Below are positions 21,623-29,716 of a DNA stretch of 46,865 nucleotides, in pieces. The notes under the pieces are model-generated. The model was not told the DNA's origin. It did no database searches and saw only the letters and a program-made list of their open reading frames with translations. This stretch comes from Fibrobacter succinogenes (GTDB taxonomy: Bacteria; Fibrobacterota; Fibrobacteria; Fibrobacterales; Fibrobacteraceae): the NCBI GenBank assembly GCA_902800345.1, contig CADCDO010000017.1:1-46865 (forward strand), read 5' to 3'. Made by a program: the position numbers and the translations under genes. Position 1 is the stretch's first letter. Each line of letters starts with the position of its first letter.

Positions 21623-22354
21623 AGTAATGCGAGAGTCGTCTGCAATAGTCTCATTAATGCGGGAGTCGCTAGCGCGAGTTGCAAAATAGTTGTCAATCAC
21701 GGTGGCACCAAGTTCCATTTCTTGTTTCAAATTTTCAATGCGCTCGTCCAAGCGTTGTTTCAAAAGCGTGAGCGGGAAAGCAATCAATAGTCCACTCTGC
21801 GTAGAGATCAGCGCTTCCGAAATGCCATCCGCCATAAGCACCGGGTTCTGATTACCGTACAACGTGATCACTTCAAATGTGGCGACCATGCCCGTCACGG
21901 TTCCAAGCAGGCCAAGCAAAGGTGCCGCAGCCGCCATAACCATGACGATATGATTTCCTTGTTCCATATAACGTACGCTTTTCATCATGCGCACTTGCAT
22001 ATAATCGCGAAATTCATTGTAATTCTTTTGAGCAATTTCCATCGCATACGAGAGTTCTCTCGAAAGGAACCCACCGCGTTTACGGAGCCTCTGGAGAGCC
22101 ACGACTTCACAATGGCCATTCTCGCGGGGTTCGCCGTTTTTCGCAGCAGCGCCTTCTCCATTCAAATCCTGTTGCATGCGCTTCACGACTTTATGAATAT
22201 CCTTTCTGAAAAAGTCAACGCCAATACGAAACCAGCTTGCAAAAAGGAAATAGAACCCGATAACACCCGCCAAGAGGATGGGGAGCATCACCACACCACC
22301 CGCCTCGTAAGTGTTCCGCAAAGATTCTATGAATATGTAATACGTGTTAGTCAT
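21605..22354 (-). CDS. exbB: MotA/TolQ/ExbB proton channel family protein
   Basis: 249 residues. Three membrane helices are visible: YEAGGVVMLPILLAGVIGFY, HIVMVMAAAAPLLGLLGTVT and ALISTQSGLLIAFPLTLLKQ, with the GLLGTVTGM and SEALISTQSGL family motifs. It builds the proton channel with ExbD. The final ~20 residues (from RASDSRINETIADDS to RHCEP) look foreign and run into an intergenic repeat that provides the stop codon, so the native C-terminus has probably been altered by repeat insertion. Confidence 0.93.
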   Translation of the reverse strand: MTNTYYIFIESLRNTYEAGGVVMLPILLAGVIGFYFLFASWFRIGVDFFRKDIHKVVKRMQQDLNGEGAAAKNGEPRENGHCEVVALQRLRKRGGFLSRELSYAMEIAQKNYNEFRDYMQVRMMKSVRYMEQGNHIVMVMAAAAPLLGLLGTVTGMVATFEVITLYGNQNPVLMADGISEALISTQSGLLIAFPLTLLKQRLDERIENLKQEMELGATVIDNYFATRASDSRINETIADDSRITRHCEP

Positions 22355-22428
22355 ATAACCTTAACTTTGGATTGCTGTTCCTTCGAGCCTAACTCAACTA
22401 AGGCAACAAGTTGCCAAGTTTCGTATAT

Positions 22429-22448
22429 CGCCTTCGGCTCGCAATGAC
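22429..22448. repeat. Partial intergenic repeat type 1
   Basis: CGCCTTCGGCTCGCAATGAC, a shortened relative of 20199-20226, in the 99-bp spacer between the two ExbB-type genes. Confidence 0.6.
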
Positions 22449-22453
22449 GTATT

Positions 22454-23998
22454 TTACTTACTTTCCTTTCCAAAGACTTTATTCATAAGCGATGTACTTT
22501 GCACGTAAAGCTCGCTTGTAATCTTTTCGATTTTTTCGCTCAAGAGTCCATGCAAAATCATCACCGGGATTGCAATGACAAGGCCCATTTCAGTTGTGAT
22601 AAGCGCTTCGGAAATGCCACCGGCAAGCACTCGGGCGTCATTCGTACCGACTTCAGTAATCACGGTAAAGAGCGTGATAATACCCGTCACCGTGCCCAAG
22701 AGGCCAAGCAGCGGAGCGATCGTTCCCATCGCAGCCAAAAGGCCCATGCGGCGTTCCAATTTCGGCTGTTCGCGGAGCAGAGCCTCTTGCAGGGAGCGTT
22801 CCGCATTTTCACGTGTATCGTTCACCTTGTTTAGAACGGCAAACAGAACCATCGAAAGACTAGTCTCTCTCTTGAGGCAAAGATTTGCAGCATCCTCGTA
22901 TTTTTTCTCCGCCACAAGCGCATTCATATTCTTGGTGAAACGGCGACCGAGGTGTCCGCGGTAAGTCAGAACAATGAAACGTTCGAGGAACAAGAGAAGT
23001 GCAATAATCGCCACCAACATAAGCGGATACATCACGATGCCGCCCTTCTTGAAGAACGCCTTGAACTCTTCGGTCCATGTGAGTTCCTTAGTATCCGCAA
23101 TGGAGTTCTTGATGGCCTTATTTTGCAGCACGTCCAAAGGAATCGCAATAATCGAGCCGGATTTTGCCTGCGACGCAGCCATTGCAGAACCGGCCTGGTT
23201 CACAGCCTGTTTGACATTCTGCGATATGTCTGTAGGCAAGTTCGCATTCCATTCAAAAATCTTTCCTTGCAGCGTACCCGAGCGCAACAACGCCTGCACA
23301 TCGCCATTGTCGTTCGCCACTTCGCCGAGGAATACCGTTCCCAAGCGCAACCGGTTTACGTTCACGTCCGGGCGGGACCCAACCTGCGAAAGTTCTGCAC
23401 CGTAAGATTGCGTATAGGTGAGTTCGTGGCGTGCAAGCAAATCCGCCATATAGCCCTGCACGGCAGCAATCGTATTCGGGACTTTCTTTTCGGCATCGCC
23501 ACTGGCACGTTTCAAGCTCAGGATTCGTTTGTTCATGCCAACAGGATAATCGCCTGCGACATCACCCAGAGTTTTTTCAATCGAGAGTCTTATCTGCGTA
23601 TTGAGAGCATCAAAAGAGACTTCTTCGCTTTTTGCTTTTTCATCAGCCTCTTCGGTGACGGTCTTGCTCGCCATCACTTCTTCGGTGACGCGACCCAAAT
23701 CCGTCGAAAGTTTCGAATAGCGTCCATCAAGTTCACGCGTAACGTTCTGGTGTTCTTCGGTCAGCTGCGATTCGGCATAGCGGTTGCTCCAATGTTTGGC
23801 ATCGAGTTTCTCAAGAGAATCGGCCTTTTGCATGCGGATGCGTGTGAGCGTTTCGACTTCGCGCTGCAAATTGCGAACTTCGACTTGCAACAGGGAATCC
23901 TTGATGCGGGCTTCGTTCTCGGCGTTTTTCTTGTCGCTGCTCCACGGCCACGCAAAAGCAGAAGAAGCGAGCATCATGACAATTGCAAAAAACTTCAC
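22454..23998 (-). CDS. TtpC-like MotA/TolQ/ExbB protein with periplasmic coiled-coil domain
   Basis: The chosen GTG gives 514 residues with a signal peptide (VKFFAIVMMLASSAFAW). The frame is open upstream to 24166, but that extension translates an intergenic repeat (VILSVAKNP), so it is rejected. A ~300-residue periplasmic region with coiled coil (NEARIKDSLLQVEVRNLQRE) precedes three ExbB-type helices (GGIVMYPLMLVAIIALLLFL, GLLGTVTGIITLF, SEALITTEMGLVIAIPVMIL). This matches TtpC, the extra ExbB of TonB2 systems. It follows the DUF3450 gene. Confidence 0.88.
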   Translation of the reverse strand: MKFFAIVMMLASSAFAWPWSSDKKNAENEARIKDSLLQVEVRNLQREVETLTRIRMQKADSLEKLDAKHWSNRYAESQLTEEHQNVTRELDGRYSKLSTDLGRVTEEVMASKTVTEEADEKAKSEEVSFDALNTQIRLSIEKTLGDVAGDYPVGMNKRILSLKRASGDAEKKVPNTIAAVQGYMADLLARHELTYTQSYGAELSQVGSRPDVNVNRLRLGTVFLGEVANDNGDVQALLRSGTLQGKIFEWNANLPTDISQNVKQAVNQAGSAMAASQAKSGSIIAIPLDVLQNKAIKNSIADTKELTWTEEFKAFFKKGGIVMYPLMLVAIIALLLFLERFIVLTYRGHLGRRFTKNMNALVAEKKYEDAANLCLKRETSLSMVLFAVLNKVNDTRENAERSLQEALLREQPKLERRMGLLAAMGTIAPLLGLLGTVTGIITLFTVITEVGTNDARVLAGGISEALITTEMGLVIAIPVMILHGLLSEKIEKITSELYVQSTSLMNKVFGKESK

Positions 23999-24078
23999 TG
24001 GATGAACGCCTACGGCGTTCGCAGCTTCGGCTCGGTCATGCCAGAAAAAAAACTTTCTGTCGCGACGCTCGCCTTGCA

Positions 24079-24106
24079 CTGGATTCTTCGCTACGCTCAG
24101 AATGAC
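24079..24106. repeat. Intergenic repeat type 2 between DUF3450 and TtpC-like genes
   Basis: CTGGATTCTTCGCTACGCTC followed by AGAATGAC. Translated on the minus strand it gives VILSVAKNP, a frequent cause of wrongly extended gene starts. Confidence 0.8.
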
Positions 24107-24162
24107 GTTATCCCTTTCATCTCTCGCCTGTAGGGCAAAGCCCGTTCTTTCGTCTAAAATCA

Positions 24163-24999
24163 TCACTTATTCCCTCCCACAACAGACAAACTTACCGGCA
24201 GATTCACAATCTGAGGCGGCTTTTTCGCCTGCTTGACATCAATTGCAAGCTTCACGGCAGCGCGTTCCTCTAGATTCAATTCTTCATTCCATTCATAAAC
24301 GACTTTTCCGTTTTCCAGTTTACGTTCCAGGCGGCCATATTGTGTGCCATTTTCATCAACGTAGAGCATCCACTGGTTGCCAATCCGCAAAATGGTAGCG
24401 TTTACGATTTCGCCGTTCTTGCGAGTCAGCGGACTATTGACGACCGCGACTTCATCACCGAACTTTATTTCTTCGTTCAGCAGAGACTTCAAGCGAGAAA
24501 AGGCTTCTTCTTCGGTCACGTTGCCGCTTTCGATTTCACGCGTCAGGGATTTTGCACGATCGAGGCGCTTGTCGCGTTCCCACGGGAGCGTCTGCGAGAT
24601 TTGCAGTTCCAGGTTCTTGCTGATCTTTGCAAGTTCCTGGCGCAAGGCCCTGCGTTTTGCCGCCACGTTTTCGCTACGGTTCTTGGCACGCGCCTGCTTG
24701 TTGCGTTCCTGCTGGAGATTCGACGCCACCTTGCGAATCTTGACGTTCAAGCTATCGATTTCCAAATTACGGCGTTCTTTATCCGCCTTGTAACGTTGTT
24801 CAAGAGTCTTATGACGTGACGCATCGGAGCGCAACATCGAATCCGTCGATGCAATTCTCGCGTTCAACGTTTTGATTTCAGAATTCAACTTTTCCTTTTG
24901 CATTTTCAAGTCGCGGATTTCGGATTCATAATCCGCAAAAGCAAATCCCGAAAGCGAGAAAATCAAAAGCACCAAAGGCAATATATTCAATCTTTTCAT
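24163..24999 (-). CDS. DUF3450 family periplasmic coiled-coil protein
   Basis: 278 residues with a signal peptide (MKRLNILPLVLLIFSLSGFAFA). A long coiled coil covers ~25-150 (IRDLKMQKEKLNSEIKTLNA..KVASNLQQERNKQARAKNRS). A small beta-rich domain follows (FGDEVAVVNSPLTRKNGEIV, LRIGNQWMLYVDENGTQYGR). DUF3450 genes are conserved first members of TonB2-type clusters with TtpC, ExbB, ExbD, TonB and TPR genes, exactly the order here. An ECF-type promoter motif lies 40 nt upstream. Confidence 0.9.
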   Translation of the reverse strand: MKRLNILPLVLLIFSLSGFAFADYESEIRDLKMQKEKLNSEIKTLNARIASTDSMLRSDASRHKTLEQRYKADKERRNLEIDSLNVKIRKVASNLQQERNKQARAKNRSENVAAKRRALRQELAKISKNLELQISQTLPWERDKRLDRAKSLTREIESGNVTEEEAFSRLKSLLNEEIKFGDEVAVVNSPLTRKNGEIVNATILRIGNQWMLYVDENGTQYGRLERKLENGKVVYEWNEELNLEERAAVKLAIDVKQAKKPPQIVNLPVSLSVVGGNK

Positions 25000-25038
25000 A
25001 TTTTTTCCAAATAGGTTGTATCTAAATTACATTATTAA

Positions 25039-25066
25039 AACACCTGAGTCCACCAAAAGTGTTACC
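25039..25066 (-). promoter_or_regulatory. ECF-type promoter A (TonB2-like operon)
   Basis: On the minus strand: GGTAACACTTTT, 10 nt, GGTGTT. Identical elements with identical spacing precede the receptor gene (29520-29547) and the ECF sigma gene (33359-33386). A start of transcription about 32 nt before the DUF3450 ATG is expected. Confidence 0.75.
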
Positions 25067-25095
25067 GTGTTCGGACATTTTTCAAAAAAATTCAA

Positions 25096-26859
25096 TCATT
25101 GACATTCTACACGACCATCCTTAACTTTACACCAGTTTTCGCAAATCATGGGTTCGGCGCCAAAAGCATCACACACCTTTTCCACTTCGCGATGTAAAAC
25201 ATTCGATTTCAAATTCTGGAGATAATAGCGGCTCACAAAAGCCGAACGGCACTGTTCATACTTATCCAAATCCCATCCACGGTCGGCGCACCACAGCCAT
25301 AGATAATTCTTGCAGTTAGTATTCTCCGAATCTTCCAAGCACTCCTTTTCGAGCGCAGAGCAATCCGCAATCTTGTTACTCTTAAAATTGCTTGCCACAC
25401 AATAGCGTTTTAAACCATCCACATACGCATTCGCCTTGTCTTCTGCATTAATCGTATCCGGCAAGAACTCCGACCACTTTGTCGTATCGAGCATCATCGC
25501 CGCTTTTATGTTGGACGCATAGCAAGATTTTGAGCCCCTGTTATAGACGGAATCCCTATAGATTTCAGCGGCATGCTCATTTGCAGTAATCAAGTTCCTT
25601 TCTTCCCAAGACACGCTTTCATAATCTTCTATCAAGTAACTTGCAGAACCGGAACACGCGACATCCTGAAAAAGGCGGCACCCCTTGGAATCCCAGGAAT
25701 CGGCATTATCGCCTTCCGTATCGCTGCAATTACGCCAGCCTATATGCGAAAATCCAACGCCATCCCCATTCACATCTATATGCACTGTCGTTAACGCCAT
25801 TCCGGTAAACACGCCCATGCCATTTTCAATATTCGATTCCGGAACAAAGCGAGAATCCGAAACAGATTGCTTTACCTTTTCCATATAGTCCGTGTAGGCT
25901 TCATCTGTTGCATAAAGGTCCACAGTAATTTCACCTATAGGCAACATCATATTCATAAGATAAAGCGTATCCAAAGATTTATATCCAGCCACAGTGCTGT
26001 TTGACATATAGCCAAGATTCTGTTGTTTTTCCAAGGGATCATGCATGGCGATCCCTCTGTACCCTTCATCATCGACATCCGTTATACCCTTGAACATATG
26101 GTTCATCGTCGTATTCTGCGATTCCCCATTTTTTATACCGTAATTCATAATAGAGAGAACTCCCCGAACAGACTTGTCATAATCAAGAGCCACCTTGAAA
26201 AATTCCATATCCATCGGATATTCCAAAAACTTTAATGTAAAATCTATAACAGAATACCACTTTTTCGTCGTATCATTGTGTGGATTTTCAATCCATTTGT
26301 AAGATCCGTCCTGTTGGGGAACGTTCATACCTTTTATCTCAACTTTATTCGGAATTGTCGCAACGGCCTTATACTTTGACCTCGCGGTATGTCCAGCGCT
26401 GTCCCACACAAAATAAGCTTCCATCGTGTACGATTCACCGATAATACCTCTGTAGTTGTTCTGAGCAAAGCAATTCGGGCCCTTACTATAAAGTTCAATT
26501 GTCGTATCTATATTTCCGTCACGGGTATATTTAAACAAGCCCTGCACTGTCACGCGGGCGCTATCATAGAACGCAAAATTTTCCGAAGACGATTCATCCA
26601 GTTCATAAACTTTCGAAAAGCAAATGTTCGTTTCACCATTTGCAAGAATATAACCGTAAGTGTAGATGCCCGTATAGACGTCACGATTCTCGGGATAGTA
26701 TTCCCACGGACCATGGAAATCGCATGCAACGAGATAAATAGAAACGAGTATCCAGACGAGAGACGAGAGCAATCGCCTACAAAATCCATTGGAGATTGCT
26801 TCGCCACTATCGTGACTCGCAATGACATCAGCCTTTTTACGTTTAAAAAAATCACTCAT
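25096..26859 (-). CDS. Outer-membrane lipoprotein of the TonB receptor locus (DUF4249-like)
   Basis: 587 residues. GAGGATAT upstream supports the first ATG. The N-terminal 20 residues (ADVIASHDSGEAISNGF) are the translation of an inserted type 1 repeat. A hydrophobic stretch and lipobox follow (SLVWILVSIYLVAC, Cys46). The mature start resembles DUF4249 partners of TonB receptors (DVYTGIYTYGYILANGETNI, VYELDES, ARVTVQGLF). The C-terminal ~150 residues are cysteine-rich. It probably works at the cell surface with the receptor at 26973, as SusD/SusE-like proteins do; the ligand is unknown. Confidence 0.7.
   Translation of the reverse strand: MSDFFKRKKADVIASHDSGEAISNGFCRRLLSSLVWILVSIYLVACDFHGPWEYYPENRDVYTGIYTYGYILANGETNICFSKVYELDESSSENFAFYDSARVTVQGLFKYTRDGNIDTTIELYSKGPNCFAQNNYRGIIGESYTMEAYFVWDSAGHTARSKYKAVATIPNKVEIKGMNVPQQDGSYKWIENPHNDTTKKWYSVIDFTLKFLEYPMDMEFFKVALDYDKSVRGVLSIMNYGIKNGESQNTTMNHMFKGITDVDDEGYRGIAMHDPLEKQQNLGYMSNSTVAGYKSLDTLYLMNMMLPIGEITVDLYATDEAYTDYMEKVKQSVSDSRFVPESNIENGMGVFTGMALTTVHIDVNGDGVGFSHIGWRNCSDTEGDNADSWDSKGCRLFQDVACSGSASYLIEDYESVSWEERNLITANEHAAEIYRDSVYNRGSKSCYASNIKAAMMLDTTKWSEFLPDTINAEDKANAYVDGLKRYCVASNFKSNKIADCSALEKECLEDSENTNCKNYLWLWCADRGWDLDKYEQCRSAFVSRYYLQNLKSNVLHREVEKVCDAFGAEPMICENWCKVKDGRVECQ
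26794..26826. repeat. Intergenic repeat type 1 variant inside the lipoprotein gene
   Basis: GATTGCTTCGCC..CTCGCAATGAC with a longer middle. It lies within the coding region and encodes VIASHDSGEAI in the n-region of the signal peptide. Confidence 0.8.
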
Positions 26860-26914
26860 AACATATCCTCAAAAAAATTCAACTAAGTTCTAAGCTCTGC
26901 CAACTAAAACATTA

Positions 26915-26958
26915 CTGGATCCTTCGACTACGTCCTTGCGGACTTCGCTCAGGATGAC
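26915..26958. repeat. Intergenic repeat type 2 between receptor and lipoprotein genes
   Basis: CTGGATCCTTCG..CTTCGCTCAGGATGAC with an extended arm. It fills much of the 113-bp gap between the receptor stop and the lipoprotein start. Confidence 0.8.
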
Positions 26959-26972
26959 GCATTCTCTCTCGT

Positions 26973-29492
26973 CTAGAAATAGTATTCATAATTCAGCATA
27001 ATCGGTAAAAAGGGGAACTGGGAAATCGAAGTCTTTTTCGGCGGGTTCTTGCGGGTATCGTAGAACGTAAAGAACATATTGTCGTGATTCGTCAAATTGA
27101 TTATAGTCCAACTAAAGTTCCACTTGCCTTCGCGCCCCATGTCAACGGCTTTCAAGTCAATTCTGAAATAGTCTGTCTGGCGGCCCGCATTGCGGCTTCC
27201 CGGAAGCACGACGATATCATCCGAATACTTCTGCGTCCCTATTTCTTGTTGCAAATAATATCCTTTATACTCACTGATCGGCATGCCCGACGAATACTTG
27301 AGCGCTAAAGAAGAACGGAAATAGCGGCCTTTTTTCTTGTGTTGCCAAAGAGCGTCTTCACCCCCTTTCCAGTTGATTCCCAAATCCATTTTCAGCGCAT
27401 ACGGTTGATGCCAACTCGGAAAATAGGGTTTGGTACCATCATTAGAGCGGGCAACACTTATACTTTGGCTCCAGTTGATTCCGCCAAACCACCAACCTTT
27501 ATCTTTACGCAACGAAAGTTCATAGCCAAAGGAATATCCCTCCGCCGTGCCAAAATTATCGGCCAGAACAAGTTCGCTCGACGAGGATTCATCACTGCTG
27601 TCGGTTTTCATCGCGAACGTATTCAAGTTGTTCTGCGTTTTATAATAAACTCCGGCAGTAAAGTCATAACCTTCAAAAAGATCGCGATGGCTATACTCTG
27701 CCGCAAACAACCACGAAGAAGCCGGCTTGATATGCTTGCCATCCGTTGTCGTCGTCGCCGGGTAATAGAACTCGTTCAAAGTTTCCTGGTCGGTATAGAC
27801 GATCGAGTTCATATACTGCAAATAGTAACCGCCATAAAGCTCCAACGTTTTCGAATCGTCGAGATTCATCGTCACCGAAGCTCGCGGCTCTAGGCCAAAA
27901 TGTTTCGATGCCGTCTGGTAATTGAAACGCAAACCATATTGCAGCAACAAATCCGGCGAGACTTTCCAAGCATCCTGCAGGTACGCCACATGATGGAATG
28001 TTTTTTCGATATCCGCCGCACTGATTGACGCCATTTTTTCCTCATAACGTTCGTAATCGTATTCCAGCTCGTAACCCAAAGTAAAAGTATGGTTGTCGAT
28101 ACCGCGATAGTTCAGCCACTGCTTGCCCGCGAACGTATAAAGGAGCATTTCAATCGACATGAGATCGCTGATTTTCATCGTCTGGTAAAACCTGCTGTAG
28201 GCGAATGTTGAATTGTAGTCCCAATCGCCATTGAAACGGTGATAAATTCCAAGCGGGATAGCGACGTTGCCCCAGTCCATATAAAGCGGGTCGAATTCCA
28301 GACGGTCTTTGCCCACGTAAAAACTGAGTTTCATGCGGGTGTCTTCAGAGAAGTTGTACATAAACGTTCCCTGCAAGTCCGTAAATTCATAATCCAGACT
28401 CAAGTCCAAAAGTCCAATCGCATTGCACAAGTCGAGCACGTAACCGATATAGGTCGTACGCCCCGCAAGCACCCAACGCGCTGGCCCCTTATGGCCTTCG
28501 GTATGGAGTTGAGCCGCAAACGTACTGATTTTTACGCTCGTCTTGCTAAACCATTCCTCCACGGAATCCTGACCGCCCGCACGACCATCCATCTTGAGCA
28601 CGGAACTTAGACGGTTGCCGTACTGCGCCGGGAATCCGCTTTTGTAGAATTGCACATCGTCAATGCCTTCGACGAGGAACGTGCTGAACAACCCGAAAAA
28701 ATGGACCGGCGAATAAACAACAGCGTTATCAAACAGGAACAAGTTCTGGTCAGCGGCACCGCCGCGCACGTAAATTTTGGAACTGAAATCGGAACTGGCG
28801 ACAACGCCCGGGAGCGCCTGGATGCTCTTGATGACATCGGCTTCGGCAAGGCCCGGCATACGCTTGATGGACTTCGCCGAAACCACGGACTCGCCCGGTT
28901 TACGCTTAGGACGGCGGCGCAACTGCACCACGACCTTCTTGAGTTCGGTCACTTTCGAATTCGCGACTCCAGCCGCAAGAAGCTTTTCTACGTCAACGTC
29001 CGAAGAATCAGCCAAACTTTTCGCCAGTTTTTTCGTTTCACTCAGAACGGCGGAATCAAGTCCCTGAGCGGATTCACCGAGTTTGTCAATGCGCTGCCCA
29101 AGGGCCGCTGAATCAGAGGTCGACGTACCTCCGGCTTGCAGCGAATCCATTCCTAATTCCGAACTCCGAATTCCGGCTTCTCCCAGCACCATGCTGAACG
29201 TACTGTCGCTCCCCAAATAAATCAGCTCATAGCATTTTTCCTTTTCCGCGCCAGCCGTATCGGAATTCGTCACGCAAACGTTCCAGAGCGTATCTTCTGG
29301 AAGCACCACGCTAAAAGGGTTGCCCACGGTCGTCTGCAACGCCTCTCCCGTTTCAAGAATCTCGACATTCAGCTTTTCGTCTTTTTCGAACGAATCATCC
29401 TGCACGATTCCATTAAAAACGATAAATTCACGGGCAGACGCAAATGCGACCACCATAAAAACAACAGCAACTATCCTCAGCATAAATTTCAT
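26973..29492 (-). CDS. TonB-dependent outer-membrane receptor
   Basis: 839 residues with a signal peptide (MKFMLRIVAVVFMVVAFASA). A ~190-residue N-terminal extension precedes the plug domain (RRPKRKPGESVVSAKSIKRM, DVIKSIQALPGVVASSDFSS, YVRGGAADQNLFLFDNAVVY). The beta-barrel (about 330-839) ends in the aromatic signature LNYEYYF. The substrate cannot be told from sequence. A promoter of the shared ECF type lies 28 nt upstream, and AAGGA precedes the ATG. The downstream lipoprotein gene is probably in the same transcript. Confidence 0.93.
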   Translation of the reverse strand: MKFMLRIVAVVFMVVAFASAREFIVFNGIVQDDSFEKDEKLNVEILETGEALQTTVGNPFSVVLPEDTLWNVCVTNSDTAGAEKEKCYELIYLGSDSTFSMVLGEAGIRSSELGMDSLQAGGTSTSDSAALGQRIDKLGESAQGLDSAVLSETKKLAKSLADSSDVDVEKLLAAGVANSKVTELKKVVVQLRRRPKRKPGESVVSAKSIKRMPGLAEADVIKSIQALPGVVASSDFSSKIYVRGGAADQNLFLFDNAVVYSPVHFFGLFSTFLVEGIDDVQFYKSGFPAQYGNRLSSVLKMDGRAGGQDSVEEWFSKTSVKISTFAAQLHTEGHKGPARWVLAGRTTYIGYVLDLCNAIGLLDLSLDYEFTDLQGTFMYNFSEDTRMKLSFYVGKDRLEFDPLYMDWGNVAIPLGIYHRFNGDWDYNSTFAYSRFYQTMKISDLMSIEMLLYTFAGKQWLNYRGIDNHTFTLGYELEYDYERYEEKMASISAADIEKTFHHVAYLQDAWKVSPDLLLQYGLRFNYQTASKHFGLEPRASVTMNLDDSKTLELYGGYYLQYMNSIVYTDQETLNEFYYPATTTTDGKHIKPASSWLFAAEYSHRDLFEGYDFTAGVYYKTQNNLNTFAMKTDSSDESSSSELVLADNFGTAEGYSFGYELSLRKDKGWWFGGINWSQSISVARSNDGTKPYFPSWHQPYALKMDLGINWKGGEDALWQHKKKGRYFRSSLALKYSSGMPISEYKGYYLQQEIGTQKYSDDIVVLPGSRNAGRQTDYFRIDLKAVDMGREGKWNFSWTIINLTNHDNMFFTFYDTRKNPPKKTSISQFPFLPIMLNYEYYF

Positions 29493-29519
29493 TACGATTT
29501 CAATTCCTTACCCCTATGG

Positions 29520-29547
29520 AACACCTAAAGGTACAAAAAGTGTTACC
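29520..29547 (-). promoter_or_regulatory. ECF-type promoter B (TonB-dependent receptor)
   Basis: GGTAACACTTTT, 10 nt, GGTGTT on the minus strand, with the same spacing as copies A and C. Confidence 0.78.
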
Positions 29548-29631
29548 ATGAAACTCAAAAAAATTTATCTTTTTTAGCTTATTATGTATTTAACGAAAAT
29601 CAAACTCGGTCCTTCTGAACCGTTATAAAAA

Positions 29632-29664
29632 GCGGAATCCAGCCGCAACAGCACTGGATTCCGC
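29632..29664 (-). terminator. Terminator of the ECF sigma/caspase operon
   Basis: GCGGAATCCA (29632-29641) / TGGATTCCGC (29655-29664), a perfect 10-bp stem with a 13-nt loop. On the minus strand it is followed by TTTTTAT. Confidence 0.85.
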
Positions 29665-29716
29665 AATTTTGTATCATAAAGACACAACATGATACTTAAT
29701 GCCGTTTATTCGTACT

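Noticed and set aside
22952..24133. Long plus-strand reading frame opposite the TtpC-like gene
   Set aside because: The minus strand has ExbB membrane motifs and a coiled coil; the plus-strand product is a composition-driven shadow.
24001..24166. N-terminal extension of the TtpC-like protein to 24166
   Set aside because: It translates a type 2 intergenic repeat (VILSVAKNP) and would bury the signal peptide; the GTG at 23998 is preferred.
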